From contig NZ_CP066786.1 in assembly GCF_016598595.1 (NCBI RefSeq), positions 3,495,501-3,559,500 of the forward strand: a stretch of 64,000 bases of DNA. The letters are read 5' to 3'. Numbering within the stretch: position 1 is the first letter of the stretch; the number at the start of each line of letters is the position of its first letter. The notes under the pieces are model-generated. The model did not search any database and was not told the origin of the DNA. It was given only the letters and a program-made list of their open reading frames with translations. The position numbers and the translations under genes were made by a program. Shown here one piece after another: positions 43,408 through 52,775 of this stretch. The stretch comes from Martelella lutilitoris. Its GTDB lineage: Bacteria; Pseudomonadota; Alphaproteobacteria; Rhizobiales; Rhizobiaceae.

Positions 43408-44247
43408 TCAGGCCTTGACCGCGCCGCCGAGCCGGAGTCCGCCCTTTTGCAGCGGCTTCTGGATCAGGAAATAGACGAGCAGCGTGGGCGCCGTATATAG
43501 CAGCGCGAAGGCGGCGAGCTGGCCATACATGGCCTCCCCATATTCCCCGAAGAAACTGTAGAGCGAGACGGCCATCGGATAATTGTCGCGGCTTTGCAGC
43601 AGGATGAAGGGCACGAAGAAATTGCCCCAGTTCTCGATGAAGGACAGAATGAAGATGGTTGCGATCCCCGGCGCCAGGAGCGGCACGACGATATAGGCAA
43701 CGCCTTCCATGCGGGATGCCCCTTCCGTCCACGCCGCCTCTTCCAGATCGGTCGGAATGGCATCCATAAAGCCCTTCATCAGCCAGACCGCAAAGGGAAG
43801 CTCCGCCGCCGTGCGGAAGACGATGACGCCCGCAAGCGTATCGACGAGGCCGATATGGACGAACATCACATAGATCGGCACCATGATGGCGGTGATCGGC
43901 AGCGCGCTGGCAAAGACGATCGTGTAGATATACTGCTTTCCGTAGCGCAGCCTGTAGCGCGACAACGGATAGCCGGCGAAGAGCGCGAGGATGACCACCA
44001 GGCAGGACGTCCCGGCCGAAATGATGACGCTGTTCATGAAGGGCCGGATCGCGACATCCTCCGTCAGGATCGCGCCGAAATTCGTCAGGCTCCAGCGGGC
44101 CGGCAGTTGAATGGCAAGCGTCGCCTCGGCATCGAAGGCGGCCAGCACCATCCACACCATCGGCACGACGAAGGCGATGGCAACGAAGGTGAGCGCGATA
44201 TCGGCGGCCAGCCGGTCGCGGGTCTTGGCCTTGGCGAGATTAGCCAT
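43408..44247 (-). CDS. ABC sugar importer permease, MalG type
   Basis: The 279-aa inner-membrane permease has about six helices. The EAA-loop is EEAAWTEGASRMEGVAYIVVP, typical of CUT1 MalG-like subunits, and the C-terminus ends LQKGGLRLGGAVKA. The ATG at 44247 overlaps the previous permease stop by 8 bases, which couples their translation. Confidence 0.92.
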   Translation of the reverse strand: MANLAKAKTRDRLAADIALTFVAIAFVVPMVWMVLAAFDAEATLAIQLPARWSLTNFGAILTEDVAIRPFMNSVIISAGTSCLVVILALFAGYPLSRYRLRYGKQYIYTIVFASALPITAIMVPIYVMFVHIGLVDTLAGVIVFRTAAELPFAVWLMKGFMDAIPTDLEEAAWTEGASRMEGVAYIVVPLLAPGIATIFILSFIENWGNFFVPFILLQSRDNYPMAVSLYSFFGEYGEAMYGQLAAFALLYTAPTLLVYFLIQKPLQKGGLRLGGAVKA

Positions 44248-45148
44248 TGCGCGCTTCTCCCACTTTGAACAGACGGACATAGATGAGGGAGGCGATGACG
44301 CCGAAGCCGAGCAGCAGGACGGCGATTGACGAGCCGTAGCCGATAAGGCCGAAATCATAGGCCTGATTGTACATCAGGAGCGGCAGCGTTTCCGAGCGCG
44401 TGCCGGGCCCGCCCGCCGTGGTGATCCAGATGATACCGAACACGCCGAGCGTGTTGAGCGTGGTCAGCACTACATTGATGGCAATCACCGGGCGGATGAT
44501 CGGCAGGATGACGCCGAAGATCGATTGCATGCGCCCTGCCCCGTCGATCTCGGCGGCTTCAAGCACTTCGCTCGAGACATCCTGAAGCGCCGCGGAGTAG
44601 ACGAGCATCGAGAAGGCACAGCCGCGCCAGATGTTGATGATGATCACCGCGGCAAGCGGCGCCGTCAGAAGCCATTGCTGGTGGGCAAAGCCGAAAATAT
44701 CGAAAATCTGGTTCATGCCGGATTCGTCGCCGCGCAGGAATGTGTACCAGAGAAAGCCCGCAACGACTTCCGGCACCACCCAGGCGGTGATGACGATGAC
44801 CGAGGCAAGGCTCTGGATGGCGGGCGTCGCCATTTGCCGCACATAGGCAATGCAGAAGCCGACAATGTTCTGCCCGGCAACGGAGAGGCCGACGAACACC
44901 GCCGTCCGCCCGAGCGCCGCCCAGGTGCGCGGATCGGTGAACAGGTAGTAGTAGTTCTCGAAGCCGATGAAGGCCGGATTGCGGGCCGCATAGCCCGACA
45001 GTCCGAGATTGGTCATGGATGTGTAGATGGCCCAGATGATCGGCACCAGAAAGAAGGCGACGATCATCAGGGTGGCCGGGGCAAGCGGCACAATGCGCAT
45101 CAGCACTGCTGCCGGCCCTTGGCTCGTTCCGCTTGCCCCTTGCGCCAT
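44240..45148 (-). CDS. ABC sugar importer permease, MalF type
   Basis: The 302-aa inner-membrane permease has the N-terminal helix LAPATLMIVAFFLVPIIWAI and an EAA-loop LEAAEIDGAGRMQSIFGVILP. The start at 45148 lies 1 base after the binding-protein stop. It forms the channel with the MalG-type subunit. Confidence 0.92.
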   Translation of the reverse strand: MAQGASGTSQGPAAVLMRIVPLAPATLMIVAFFLVPIIWAIYTSMTNLGLSGYAARNPAFIGFENYYYLFTDPRTWAALGRTAVFVGLSVAGQNIVGFCIAYVRQMATPAIQSLASVIVITAWVVPEVVAGFLWYTFLRGDESGMNQIFDIFGFAHQQWLLTAPLAAVIIINIWRGCAFSMLVYSAALQDVSSEVLEAAEIDGAGRMQSIFGVILPIIRPVIAINVVLTTLNTLGVFGIIWITTAGGPGTRSETLPLLMYNQAYDFGLIGYGSSIAVLLLGFGVIASLIYVRLFKVGEARNG

Positions 45149-45149
45149 G

Positions 45150-46499
45150 TCAGTTCGCTTTTTCGACGTTCGACGAGCCGGCAAGGCGGGTGAGCTGGCG
45201 GTCGAAGCGGCCGGCGGCGTCTTCGACGCTGTCTCCGCCCACCGTCACGGCCTCCATCGTCTCCTGGATGAGGGAGGAGACCTGCGGATAGATTTCCAGC
45301 GCCGGGCGGAAATTGGTCACCTCAACCAGCGAGGAGAAGAAACCGGCGGTCGGATTGGTTTCGAGATAGGTCTCGTCCGCGATGACGTCCTTGCGCACGC
45401 CGATCGATCCGGCGCGAATGGCATAGGTCAGGCTGTTTTCGAAATTGGCGACCGTGGTCATGAAATCGAAGGCGAGATTCTTGTCCTCGGTCTTCGGGCT
45501 CATGGCGATGGTCCAGCCGCCGGACATGGAGGTGAAGCCGTTGCCCTGGCCATTCTGCGTCGGAATCTTGGCCATGCCGAGCGTCTCGTTCCACGCCGCC
45601 CAGGGCGCGGTGCCGCCCTCGATCCAGCGCGCCCAGATCCAGTTGCCGTCGATGAACATGGCAACCTTGCCCTCGGGCACGCGCTGTTCGACCAGAACGT
45701 TCTGGAAGCTCGAATCCTGAAGATCGGTATCGGACACGAGATAGCCGTTGTCATAGGCGGTCTTCAGAAAGGCCAGCGCATCGCGGAAGCCCTTCGAGCC
45801 GACGACCCATTTCTGCGTTTCCGGATCGAAAAGCGTTGCCGAAAGCCCGCCCGGCGTGCCGGAGATCAGGTTCATGAGACCCCGCATCGTGCTCGCCTCG
45901 TTGCCGGCCTTCGTCACATAGATATTGATCGGATCGACGCCGGGGAGGTTTTCCTTCACCTTGGCCGCGGCATCGAGAATGTCCTGCCAGGTCTTCGGCT
46001 GCCAGTCAGCCCCCACTCCGGCCTTTTCGAGAAGGTCCTTGTTGTACCAGATGGCCTGGGTGTCGGTGCCGAGCGGAATGCCGTAAACCTTGCCGTCGAC
46101 GAAAGACTTGCCGTTCTGGACCGCGATCTGGGAGAACTGATCCCACTCGTCCCATCCGGAGAGCCGCTCGTCCAGCGGCTCGAGATAGCCCGCGGCGGCA
46201 TCCGCGGTAATCTGGAAACCATCCTCATAGATGATGTCTGGCGCCGTCGATGCCGACTGGTTCATCAGCGAAACCTTGGTGTAGTAGTCGCGCGCCGACG
46301 AACTGATCGCGTTGAGCTCGATCGTGTCGCCGGGGTGTTCGGCTTCGAATTCGGCCTTGGCCGCCTCCATGACCGCCGACACATAGGGCGATTCGCGATA
46401 GACAACGGACAATTCCTCCGCCTGCGCCAGGGCAGGTAGACCACAGGCAAAGCCAGCGGCCAGCAGCGTTGACAGCTTCAATTGAGCACGCAAGTTCAT
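45150..46499 (-). CDS. ABC sugar importer substrate-binding protein
   Basis: The 449-aa periplasmic protein of SBP family 1 (MalE/UgpB-like) has a signal peptide at 1-27 (ends PALAQAEE). Motifs include PDIIYEDGFQITADAAAGYL and GIPLGTDTQAIWYNKDLLEK, plus the GKVAMFIDGNWIWARWIEGG pocket region. It is the first gene of the minus-strand operon with two permeases, sulfatase and ATPase. A LacI-type operator lies just upstream. Substrate probably a sulfated oligosaccharide or glycoside (inference). Confidence 0.92.
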   Translation of the reverse strand: MNLRAQLKLSTLLAAGFACGLPALAQAEELSVVYRESPYVSAVMEAAKAEFEAEHPGDTIELNAISSSARDYYTKVSLMNQSASTAPDIIYEDGFQITADAAAGYLEPLDERLSGWDEWDQFSQIAVQNGKSFVDGKVYGIPLGTDTQAIWYNKDLLEKAGVGADWQPKTWQDILDAAAKVKENLPGVDPINIYVTKAGNEASTMRGLMNLISGTPGGLSATLFDPETQKWVVGSKGFRDALAFLKTAYDNGYLVSDTDLQDSSFQNVLVEQRVPEGKVAMFIDGNWIWARWIEGGTAPWAAWNETLGMAKIPTQNGQGNGFTSMSGGWTIAMSPKTEDKNLAFDFMTTVANFENSLTYAIRAGSIGVRKDVIADETYLETNPTAGFFSSLVEVTNFRPALEIYPQVSSLIQETMEAVTVGGDSVEDAAGRFDRQLTRLAGSSNVEKAN

Positions 46500-46521
46500 A
46501 TTGTTTCCTCCCTAAAAGACC

Positions 46522-46535
46522 TGCAAACGATATCA
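46522..46535. promoter_or_regulatory. LacI-type operator upstream of the sugar importer
   Basis: TGCAAACGATATCA matches 11-12 of 14 positions of the LacI-family half-palindrome pattern TGNAANCGNTTNCA, with the central CG. It lies 23 bp before the binding-protein start. Together with the second site at 46673-46686 it brackets the divergent promoters of the sugar locus. Confidence 0.5.
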
Positions 46536-46672
46536 CATATTTTTCGCTGGTCAACAAAGCCTCTCACCAAATTTCACGCTCTATCCGCAAATTCCGCCTT
46601 AAAACTAGCCTTTTATGGGACTTCTCTTTGACGTATTGACTAAATTTGAGGCGCGTGCCAATGATGTGGACA

Positions 46673-46686
46673 TGCAATCGTTACCA
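46673..46686. promoter_or_regulatory. LacI-type operator upstream of the ROK gene
   Basis: TGCAATCGTTACCA has the same layout as the site at 46522 (TGCAANCGNTNNCA) and lies 11 bp before the ROK start. Both probably bind the LacI-family protein encoded at 51669, which ends this gene cluster. Confidence 0.5.
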
Positions 46687-46696
46687 GATAAGTGAT

Positions 46697-47683
46697 ATGG
46701 CAGAACAAAGAGACACTATGACGCCCGTCGTCCTGGCGGTGGATATCGGGGCCACCAAGATCGCCGTCGGCCTCGTGCATGCCGATGGCGCAATCGCCTT
46801 TCAGTCTCGCGAGCGCTCGCCGGTCAGGGCGGCGCCGAGCCTGGCGCTGATCGAGCGGCTCGGCAGGGCAGCCGAGGCCCACGCCAGAAGGAACGGGCTC
46901 GCCATAGAGGGAACGGGCATCGCCTGCGGCGGACCGCTCGACCTCGAAAAAGGCTTGGTCCTGTCCCCGCCCAACCTGCCGGACTGGGATCGCATACCGC
47001 TGACAGAGCAGATGGAAACCAGCTTCGGCGCGAAGGCCTATCTGCAGAATGACGCGGCGGCGGGCGCAATCGCCACGGCGCTCTGGGACAATCCCGACGC
47101 GGTGAGGGACGTGACCTATATCACCGTGTCTTCGGGGATTGGCTGCGGCGTCATCACCGATGGCTTTCTTTATACCGGCCACACCGGCAACGGGTCGGAG
47201 CTCGGCCACATCCCGCTGATTTACGATGGCCGCACCTGTAACTGCGGCCTGACGGGGTGTTTTGAAGCCTATGTCTCGGGAACATCGATCGGCAAGCGCT
47301 ATACCGAGGCCAAAGCCAAGGGCATGGCGACGCCGAGGCCCTATTCCGCGCGCAATGTCGCCGATGCGGCGCTTGCCGGCGACGAGGAGGCCCTTGCCTT
47401 CTGGCAGAGTTCGATGGGCATGCTTGCCCGTGCGGTGCGCGCGGCGGCCGATCTGTTCGATCCCGCCCTGCTGGTGATCGGCGGCGGCGTGACCGAGGCC
47501 GATGGAGAGCTCTTCGCGCCCGCGATGGCGCTCGTCGGCAGCAGCATGGCCGCCAGCGTCGGTCAACGACTGACGGTGCGCAAAACGGGCTTCGGCCGCA
47601 ATTCGGGCGTCGCCTCGGCGGCCGCCGTCGCATGGAACGAAATCGGCAGCGCCACGGGCGTCAAGGTGAGGATCAGAGAATGA
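46697..47683 (+). CDS. ROK-family sugar kinase
   Basis: The 328-aa protein is a ROK kinase. The phosphate-binding DIGAT motif is at 16-20, the catalytic Asp is in QNDAAAG (Asp119), and the zinc site is formed by His171 and Cys181, Cys183 and Cys188 (TCNCGLTGCFE). ROK kinases act on glucose, GlcNAc, ManNAc, fructose, mannose or allose; the sequence does not tell which. It overlaps the SIS gene by 4 bases (ATGA), so they are coupled. Confidence 0.88.
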   Translation: MAEQRDTMTPVVLAVDIGATKIAVGLVHADGAIAFQSRERSPVRAAPSLALIERLGRAAEAHARRNGLAIEGTGIACGGPLDLEKGLVLSPPNLPDWDRIPLTEQMETSFGAKAYLQNDAAAGAIATALWDNPDAVRDVTYITVSSGIGCGVITDGFLYTGHTGNGSELGHIPLIYDGRTCNCGLTGCFEAYVSGTSIGKRYTEAKAKGMATPRPYSARNVADAALAGDEEALAFWQSSMGMLARAVRAAADLFDPALLVIGGGVTEADGELFAPAMALVGSSMAASVGQRLTVRKTGFGRNSGVASAAAVAWNEIGSATGVKVRIRE

Positions 47684-48258
47684 CGGCAAGCCTGGAAGAG
47701 GAGATGGCGGCCCATTTTGCCATGGACGCGGAAATGCGGACTCGCCTTCCCGATATCATCGCCATCGCTGACGCGATCTGGCAGAGCGTCTGTGCGGGCG
47801 GCTGCGTCTATGTGTTCGGCAATGGCGGTTCGGCCGCGGAAGCGTTGCATTTCAGCGGCGAGCTGATCGGCCGCTACAAAACCAACCGGCGCCCCCTGCC
47901 CGCGACCTGCCTCTCCGCCGACGTTTCGGCGCTCACCTGTATCGGCAACGACTTCTCCTTCGATGCCGTTTTCGCCCGCCAGGTCACGGCCCTTGCCGGA
48001 CCGCGGGATATCGTCATTGCCTTTTCCACCAGTGGCCGGTCGGAAAACATCCGTTCAGGACTTGCCGCCGCCTGGGCAAAAGGGGCCAAAACCGTTCTCT
48101 TCACCGGCCAGAACGGTGCCGAAATCGCGAAGGATTGCAGCCTCGCCTTCATTTCACCCCACACGATGACCGCCCGCATTCAGGAAATGCACCAGCTTGC
48201 CATGCACCTGATCTGCGCCCGTCTGGAAACACTCGTCGCGGAGAGCGAAAATGTCTGA
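47680..48258 (+). CDS. SIS-domain phosphosugar isomerase, GmhA-like
   Basis: The 192-aa protein is a single SIS domain in the GmhA/DiaA mould. It has VFGNGGSAAEALHFSGELIG near residue 50 and FSTSGRSENIRSGL near 125. GmhA isomerises sedoheptulose-7-phosphate; in this catabolic setting another ketose/aldose phosphate pair is more likely. It overlaps the GH38 gene by 8 bases and the ROK gene by 4, so all three are one translation unit. Confidence 0.85.
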   Translation: MTASLEEEMAAHFAMDAEMRTRLPDIIAIADAIWQSVCAGGCVYVFGNGGSAAEALHFSGELIGRYKTNRRPLPATCLSADVSALTCIGNDFSFDAVFARQVTALAGPRDIVIAFSTSGRSENIRSGLAAAWAKGAKTVLFTGQNGAEIAKDCSLAFISPHTMTARIQEMHQLAMHLICARLETLVAESENV

Positions 48259-50749
48259 GCAGAAATCGCGTTTTGCCGCCATTCACATGGTCGGCCATGC
48301 CCATCTCGATCCCGTCTGGCTGTGGCGCTGGACAGAAGGCTATCAGGAGGCCCGCGCGACGCTGACAGCAGCCGTCGCGCTTCTTGAGGAATTCGAGGAC
48401 TACGTCTTCACCTTCGAACAGGTCGCGGTCGTGGAGTGGATCCGCGAGAGCGACCCCAAGCTTTTCTCCCGGCTTCGCGACCTCGTCGTTTCCGGGCGCA
48501 TCGCCATGGTCGGCGGCTGGTGGGTCGAACCGGACTGCAATCTGCCGAATCTCGAATCCTTCGTGCGCCAGGGTCTGATCGGCCAGCGCTATCTGCTTGA
48601 GCATTTCGGGGGCATCGCCAATGTCGGCCTCAATGCCGACCCCTTCGGCCACTCCGCGGCCCTGCCACAGGTGCTTGCCGGCCACCGGATCGCCTCTTAC
48701 TGCTTCCTGCGCCCCGGCCCGCACGAAATCGACATGCCGCACACGCTGTTTGAATGGCAAGGGCTGGGCGGCGCCTCGGTTGCCGCCTACCGGATCCCGC
48801 ATGAATACTGCACGACGGCGGAAAACGTCGACCGGCATATGGAATCCGCCATCAGCAAGATCGGCGCAGCGCTTGAGGACGAGGCCATGGTCTTCTATGG
48901 CGTCGGCAATCATGGCGGCGGCCCGACCCGGCGAAACCTGAAGAGCATCGAGGCGCTTGATGCAGACGGCCGGTTCGGCAGATTGATCATGTCCGGCCCC
49001 GACCGCTTTTTCGAGGAGCGCCGGAACAGCGGCAAGCCCATGCCGGTTCACGAGGGCGAGCTGCAGCGCCACGCCGCCGGGTGCTACGCGGCCTTTGCGA
49101 AGATCAAGCAGATGAATCTGAAGGCAGAAACAGCCCTTCTGGAGGCGGAGCGCTATGCCACGCTTTCCGCAGCCACACAGGGAGTCTCCTACCCCAGCGA
49201 AAAACTCGACGAGGCATGGAAGACGCTGCTCTTCAACCAGTTCCACGACATCCTGCCCGGAAGCTCGATCCTTCCCGCCTGCGAAGACGCGGTCCATGCC
49301 CTTGGCGGCGTGATCGCGACGGCGGACAGAGTCACCAACCGCGCCCTGCAGATCGCGGCCCGCGACGTCGCCATACCGGCAGACGAGGAAACACAGCCGC
49401 TCATCGTCTTCAACCCGCATCCGTTCGAAGCCGAGATCACCGCGGAACTGGAACTATCCTTCCTGCCGGGCAACTGGATTGTCAGCGCCGAGGATGGCGA
49501 GGAAACGCCCTGGCAGAAGATCAGGGCCGATGCCACCATCCGCGAGGAAGACATCTTCCGCGACCGCTATCGCGCCCGCATTGCCTTCCCCGCCAGGGTG
49601 CCGGCCTTTGGCCACAAGCTCTATCGCGTGCGCAGGACCGATGCGCCGCAAGCCATACCGCAGTTCCAGGCACGCGCTCACGGCACCACCATCGAAAACG
49701 CGCATCTGCGGGTGACGATCAACCCGCAGACCGGCTGGCTTGACGAATTCGTCACTCTTGCCGACGGGCAGGATCTTGCCCCTGCCAAAGGCGCCATCCA
49801 TACCGTCGTATCGGCCGATGGTTCCGACACCTGGGGCCACCGGGTGGAGACCTATGTGGGCCAGGGCCGCCAGTTCGAAGTCGAGAGCATCCACATCGAG
49901 GATGCCGGCCCCGTTCGCGCCTCGATCCGGGTCAATGCCCGCCTCGGACGATCGCGCCTGAGCGAGCTCTTCGTGCTCGACAGCAATGCCCGCTCGCTCG
50001 AAATCCGCACCGAAATCGACTGGCATGAAGAACTGCACCTTCTGAAGCTGCGCTACCCGACGGCTGTTTCGGCCGATACGGCCCGCTACCAGATGCAATA
50101 TGGCTATGTGGAGCGGCCCGCGGACGGTCTCGAATATCCCGGCCAGCGCTGGGTCAGCGTCGCCGGCGCGGATGGGAAGCGGATAAGCGTGATCAACAAT
50201 GCCAAATACGCCTATGACTGCGTCGACGGCGATATCGGCATCACCGCCGCGAGAAGCCCTGTCTTTGCCTGGCATGATCCCCGCGAGCTGCGTGACAACG
50301 AGCATTATAACTACCAGGATCAGGGCCTGCAGCGCTTCAGCGTCCGGCTCCTGCCCCAGACGGGCGATGATATGGACGAGGCGAGCCGGCTCGCCGAGAT
50401 GATGGTCATGCCGCCCCGGGTGATGATGGAAAGCTTCCATCCCGGAGACATGCCCGCGACGCGCGGGCTGATTTCCGGCCTTGAGGAAACGCCCGGCCTG
50501 CGGCTGACGGCGCTGAAACCCTGGGAAGATGATCCCTCGACGACCGTGATGCGCTTCGTCAACGACACGTCCGGCCCGATCGCGGCCCGGCTTGGGCTTG
50601 ACTTTGCCGGCGGCCATCTGCTTTCGCTCGCCCTCGAACCTTTCGAAATCCGTACGCTGGCCGTCACGCGCTCCGGCGAGATCATCACCCTCGATCTTCT
50701 CGAATTCGAACCCGACCGCAAACTTCACCTCCTGTCCGAAGGGATCTGA
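48251..50749 (+). CDS. Alpha-mannosidase, glycoside hydrolase family 38
   Basis: The 832-aa enzyme has an N-terminal catalytic domain with zinc ligands in GHAHLDPVW (His18, Asp20) and the predicted nucleophile Asp130 in LNADPFGHS. The middle and C-terminal beta domains of GH38 follow. No signal peptide is present, so it acts in the cytoplasm. Bacterial GH38 enzymes cleave alpha-mannosides, including mannosyl-glycerate in the phosphorylated form. The context with a cytoplasmic sulfatase suggests a sulfated mannose-containing substrate. Confidence 0.92.
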   Translation: MSEQKSRFAAIHMVGHAHLDPVWLWRWTEGYQEARATLTAAVALLEEFEDYVFTFEQVAVVEWIRESDPKLFSRLRDLVVSGRIAMVGGWWVEPDCNLPNLESFVRQGLIGQRYLLEHFGGIANVGLNADPFGHSAALPQVLAGHRIASYCFLRPGPHEIDMPHTLFEWQGLGGASVAAYRIPHEYCTTAENVDRHMESAISKIGAALEDEAMVFYGVGNHGGGPTRRNLKSIEALDADGRFGRLIMSGPDRFFEERRNSGKPMPVHEGELQRHAAGCYAAFAKIKQMNLKAETALLEAERYATLSAATQGVSYPSEKLDEAWKTLLFNQFHDILPGSSILPACEDAVHALGGVIATADRVTNRALQIAARDVAIPADEETQPLIVFNPHPFEAEITAELELSFLPGNWIVSAEDGEETPWQKIRADATIREEDIFRDRYRARIAFPARVPAFGHKLYRVRRTDAPQAIPQFQARAHGTTIENAHLRVTINPQTGWLDEFVTLADGQDLAPAKGAIHTVVSADGSDTWGHRVETYVGQGRQFEVESIHIEDAGPVRASIRVNARLGRSRLSELFVLDSNARSLEIRTEIDWHEELHLLKLRYPTAVSADTARYQMQYGYVERPADGLEYPGQRWVSVAGADGKRISVINNAKYAYDCVDGDIGITAARSPVFAWHDPRELRDNEHYNYQDQGLQRFSVRLLPQTGDDMDEASRLAEMMVMPPRVMMESFHPGDMPATRGLISGLEETPGLRLTALKPWEDDPSTTVMRFVNDTSGPIAARLGLDFAGGHLLSLALEPFEIRTLAVTRSGEIITLDLLEFEPDRKLHLLSEGI

Positions 50750-50751
50750 CC

Positions 50752-51639
50752 ATGGCCCGCCAACCCGAAATCTGGCCGCCTCTCCTCACCCCGTTTCTCG
50801 AAAACGGGGAGATTGATTTTGATGCCATTCAGGGCCTCGTCGATTTCTATGTCGCGCGCGGCGTTTCCGGCCTGCTGGTCACCGGACTTTCTGCCGAACC
50901 GCTCACGATGAACGATGCCGAGCGCGCCGCGGTTATCAGGGCCGCTGTCCGCGCGGTTGCGGGAAGGGTTCCCGTCGCCGCCTCGGTGTTTTGCAAGGAA
51001 GGCGAAGGCTGGCCTGAGGCAATTGCGCGCGTAAGGGCGATCGGCGGCGTCGATTGCGCCGTGCTTTTGACCGGACATCTGGTCGCGGAGGGCGAAAGCG
51101 ACGAGGCTTTTCTCGCATGCCTTGAGGCAATCATCGCAGATAGCAGCGGCGATCTCGGTCTCTACGAGGCGCCCCGCCCCTACAAGCGGCTGATCTCGGA
51201 CAGGGCTCTTGCCTGTGCGGCTGAGAGCGGACGCTTCATCTTTTTGAAGGATACATGCTGCGATCTTGCGCGAATCAAGAGCCGGATCGAGATTGTCGGC
51301 GGCAGCCGGCTGAAGCTTATGAACGCCGAGGTGGCAACATTTCGGGCCTCGTTCAAGGCCGGTGCGGACGGATTCTGCGGTCTCATGGCCAATGTGTTTC
51401 CGGACATGCTTGAGCGGGCGGCGACCGAGGAGACCGATGCGCTCTCACTGCTGCTGACTGCCGGAGATATGGCCCTGGAGCAGAGCTATCCCGGATCTGC
51501 CAAGGCACTGCTCAGCGAAAATTATGGGGTCGGCCTGACCAGTTTCTCACGCGTTTTGGGGCGGCTGACGACGCGCAGCGACTGCACCGGTCTTTTCGCT
51601 CTTGATGAATACTTCAACAGATACCAGAAAACGCGCTAA
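50752..51639 (+). CDS. DHDPS/NAL-family lyase or aldolase
   Basis: The 295-aa TIM-barrel protein belongs to the dihydrodipicolinate synthase / N-acetylneuraminate lyase family. The Schiff-base Lys166 (FIFLKDTCC) and Tyr138 (LGLYEAP) are present. The usual GTTGE loop reads TGLSAEP here (about 44-50), which is unlike true DapA. It follows the GH38 gene by 2 bases and probably handles a 2-keto acid from the sugar pathway; lyase and aldolase roles are both possible. Confidence 0.85.
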   Translation: MARQPEIWPPLLTPFLENGEIDFDAIQGLVDFYVARGVSGLLVTGLSAEPLTMNDAERAAVIRAAVRAVAGRVPVAASVFCKEGEGWPEAIARVRAIGGVDCAVLLTGHLVAEGESDEAFLACLEAIIADSSGDLGLYEAPRPYKRLISDRALACAAESGRFIFLKDTCCDLARIKSRIEIVGGSRLKLMNAEVATFRASFKAGADGFCGLMANVFPDMLERAATEETDALSLLLTAGDMALEQSYPGSAKALLSENYGVGLTSFSRVLGRLTTRSDCTGLFALDEYFNRYQKTR

Positions 51640-51668
51640 AAGAGCATTTTTGATGAGGCACGTACTCC

Positions 51669-52691
51669 ATGGCAGATAAGCGCGTCACGATCGGCGATAT
51701 CGCGGAGGCGGTCGGTCTTTCGACCTCGACCGTCTCGCGCGCGCTCAGCGGCAAAGGCTATGTCGCGGCAGACGTCAAGGCGCGCATCGTCGCGGCGGCG
51801 CAGAAGATCGGCTATGTGCCCGACCTCAATGCCCGCAATCTCAGGCAGGGCTCCAGCACACAGATCGGCCTCGTGGTCTCGAGCATTCTGGACCCTTTCT
51901 ATGCCGAACTTGCAACCGGTTTTCAGGAGGTTGCGCGAGCAGAGGGCTATGAGGTCATCCTGATCATCGATCGCGCCGATCCGAAGGAGCAGAAGGCGGC
52001 AGTGAAATCGCTGATCGCCATGGGTGTTTCGGCAATCGCGATCACGCCGGTCTCGGCCGAAGCGGTGGCGAGCGTGCGCGATTTCGGCCGACCGGTCCTG
52101 CAGATCGACCGCTCCGTCAGCGACGACAACGCCCTTGTCGCAGGCGACAACCGGGCCGGCGGCAAGATGGCGACCGAACATCTGATCGGCTTCGGCCATG
52201 AACGGATCGCACTCCTCATCGATCACGACGAGTGGACGACGGGGCGCGCGCGCATCGAGGGCTGGCGCGAAGCCTTCACGGAGCGCGGACTTGCCGTGCC
52301 GGACGACCTCATCTTCAAGCTCGGCTCCTCGGATGTAGAGATTACCGCCGGGCTCGACCGTTTTGTTGGCGCGCTGAAATCAAGGTCGATCACCGCGATC
52401 TTCTCGGCTAACAGCGTCGTCTCGCAACGCCTTTACGTGGCGCTTGGCAAGCACGGAGTGCGCGTTCCAGAAGATGTCTCGGTGGTGGCCTATGACGATG
52501 CGCTCTGGATGACGATGGTGACCCCGACCATCAGCGCCGTCAGCCAGCATGTCGAAGAAATGGGCCGTCATGCTGCGGAATTGCTCATCCGACAGATCGG
52601 CGCGGGCCGCAAGGGCCCTTGGCCCGTTCGTACCTTTGTTCAACCGAGCCTGATAGCGCGCTCCAGCGTGCTCGCTCTGCATAGCGGGTGA
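51669..52691 (+). CDS. LacI-family transcriptional repressor
   Basis: The 340-aa regulator has an N-terminal LacI HTH (TIGDIAEAVGLSTSTVSRAL) and a hinge with NLRQGSSTQIGLV. The C-terminal domain is a periplasmic-binding-like sugar domain. It is the last gene of the plus-strand half of the sugar locus. It likely represses both halves through the operators at 46522 and 46673. Confidence 0.92.
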   Translation: MADKRVTIGDIAEAVGLSTSTVSRALSGKGYVAADVKARIVAAAQKIGYVPDLNARNLRQGSSTQIGLVVSSILDPFYAELATGFQEVARAEGYEVILIIDRADPKEQKAAVKSLIAMGVSAIAITPVSAEAVASVRDFGRPVLQIDRSVSDDNALVAGDNRAGGKMATEHLIGFGHERIALLIDHDEWTTGRARIEGWREAFTERGLAVPDDLIFKLGSSDVEITAGLDRFVGALKSRSITAIFSANSVVSQRLYVALGKHGVRVPEDVSVVAYDDALWMTMVTPTISAVSQHVEEMGRHAAELLIRQIGAGRKGPWPVRTFVQPSLIARSSVLALHSG

Positions 52692-52775
52692 TGATCGAGC
52701 CCCAGGCTCTGACGCGGCAAAGACCGTGAGCGACGATACCGGCAAACCGCAGGCGCCGAAACACCGGCCGGCCGC

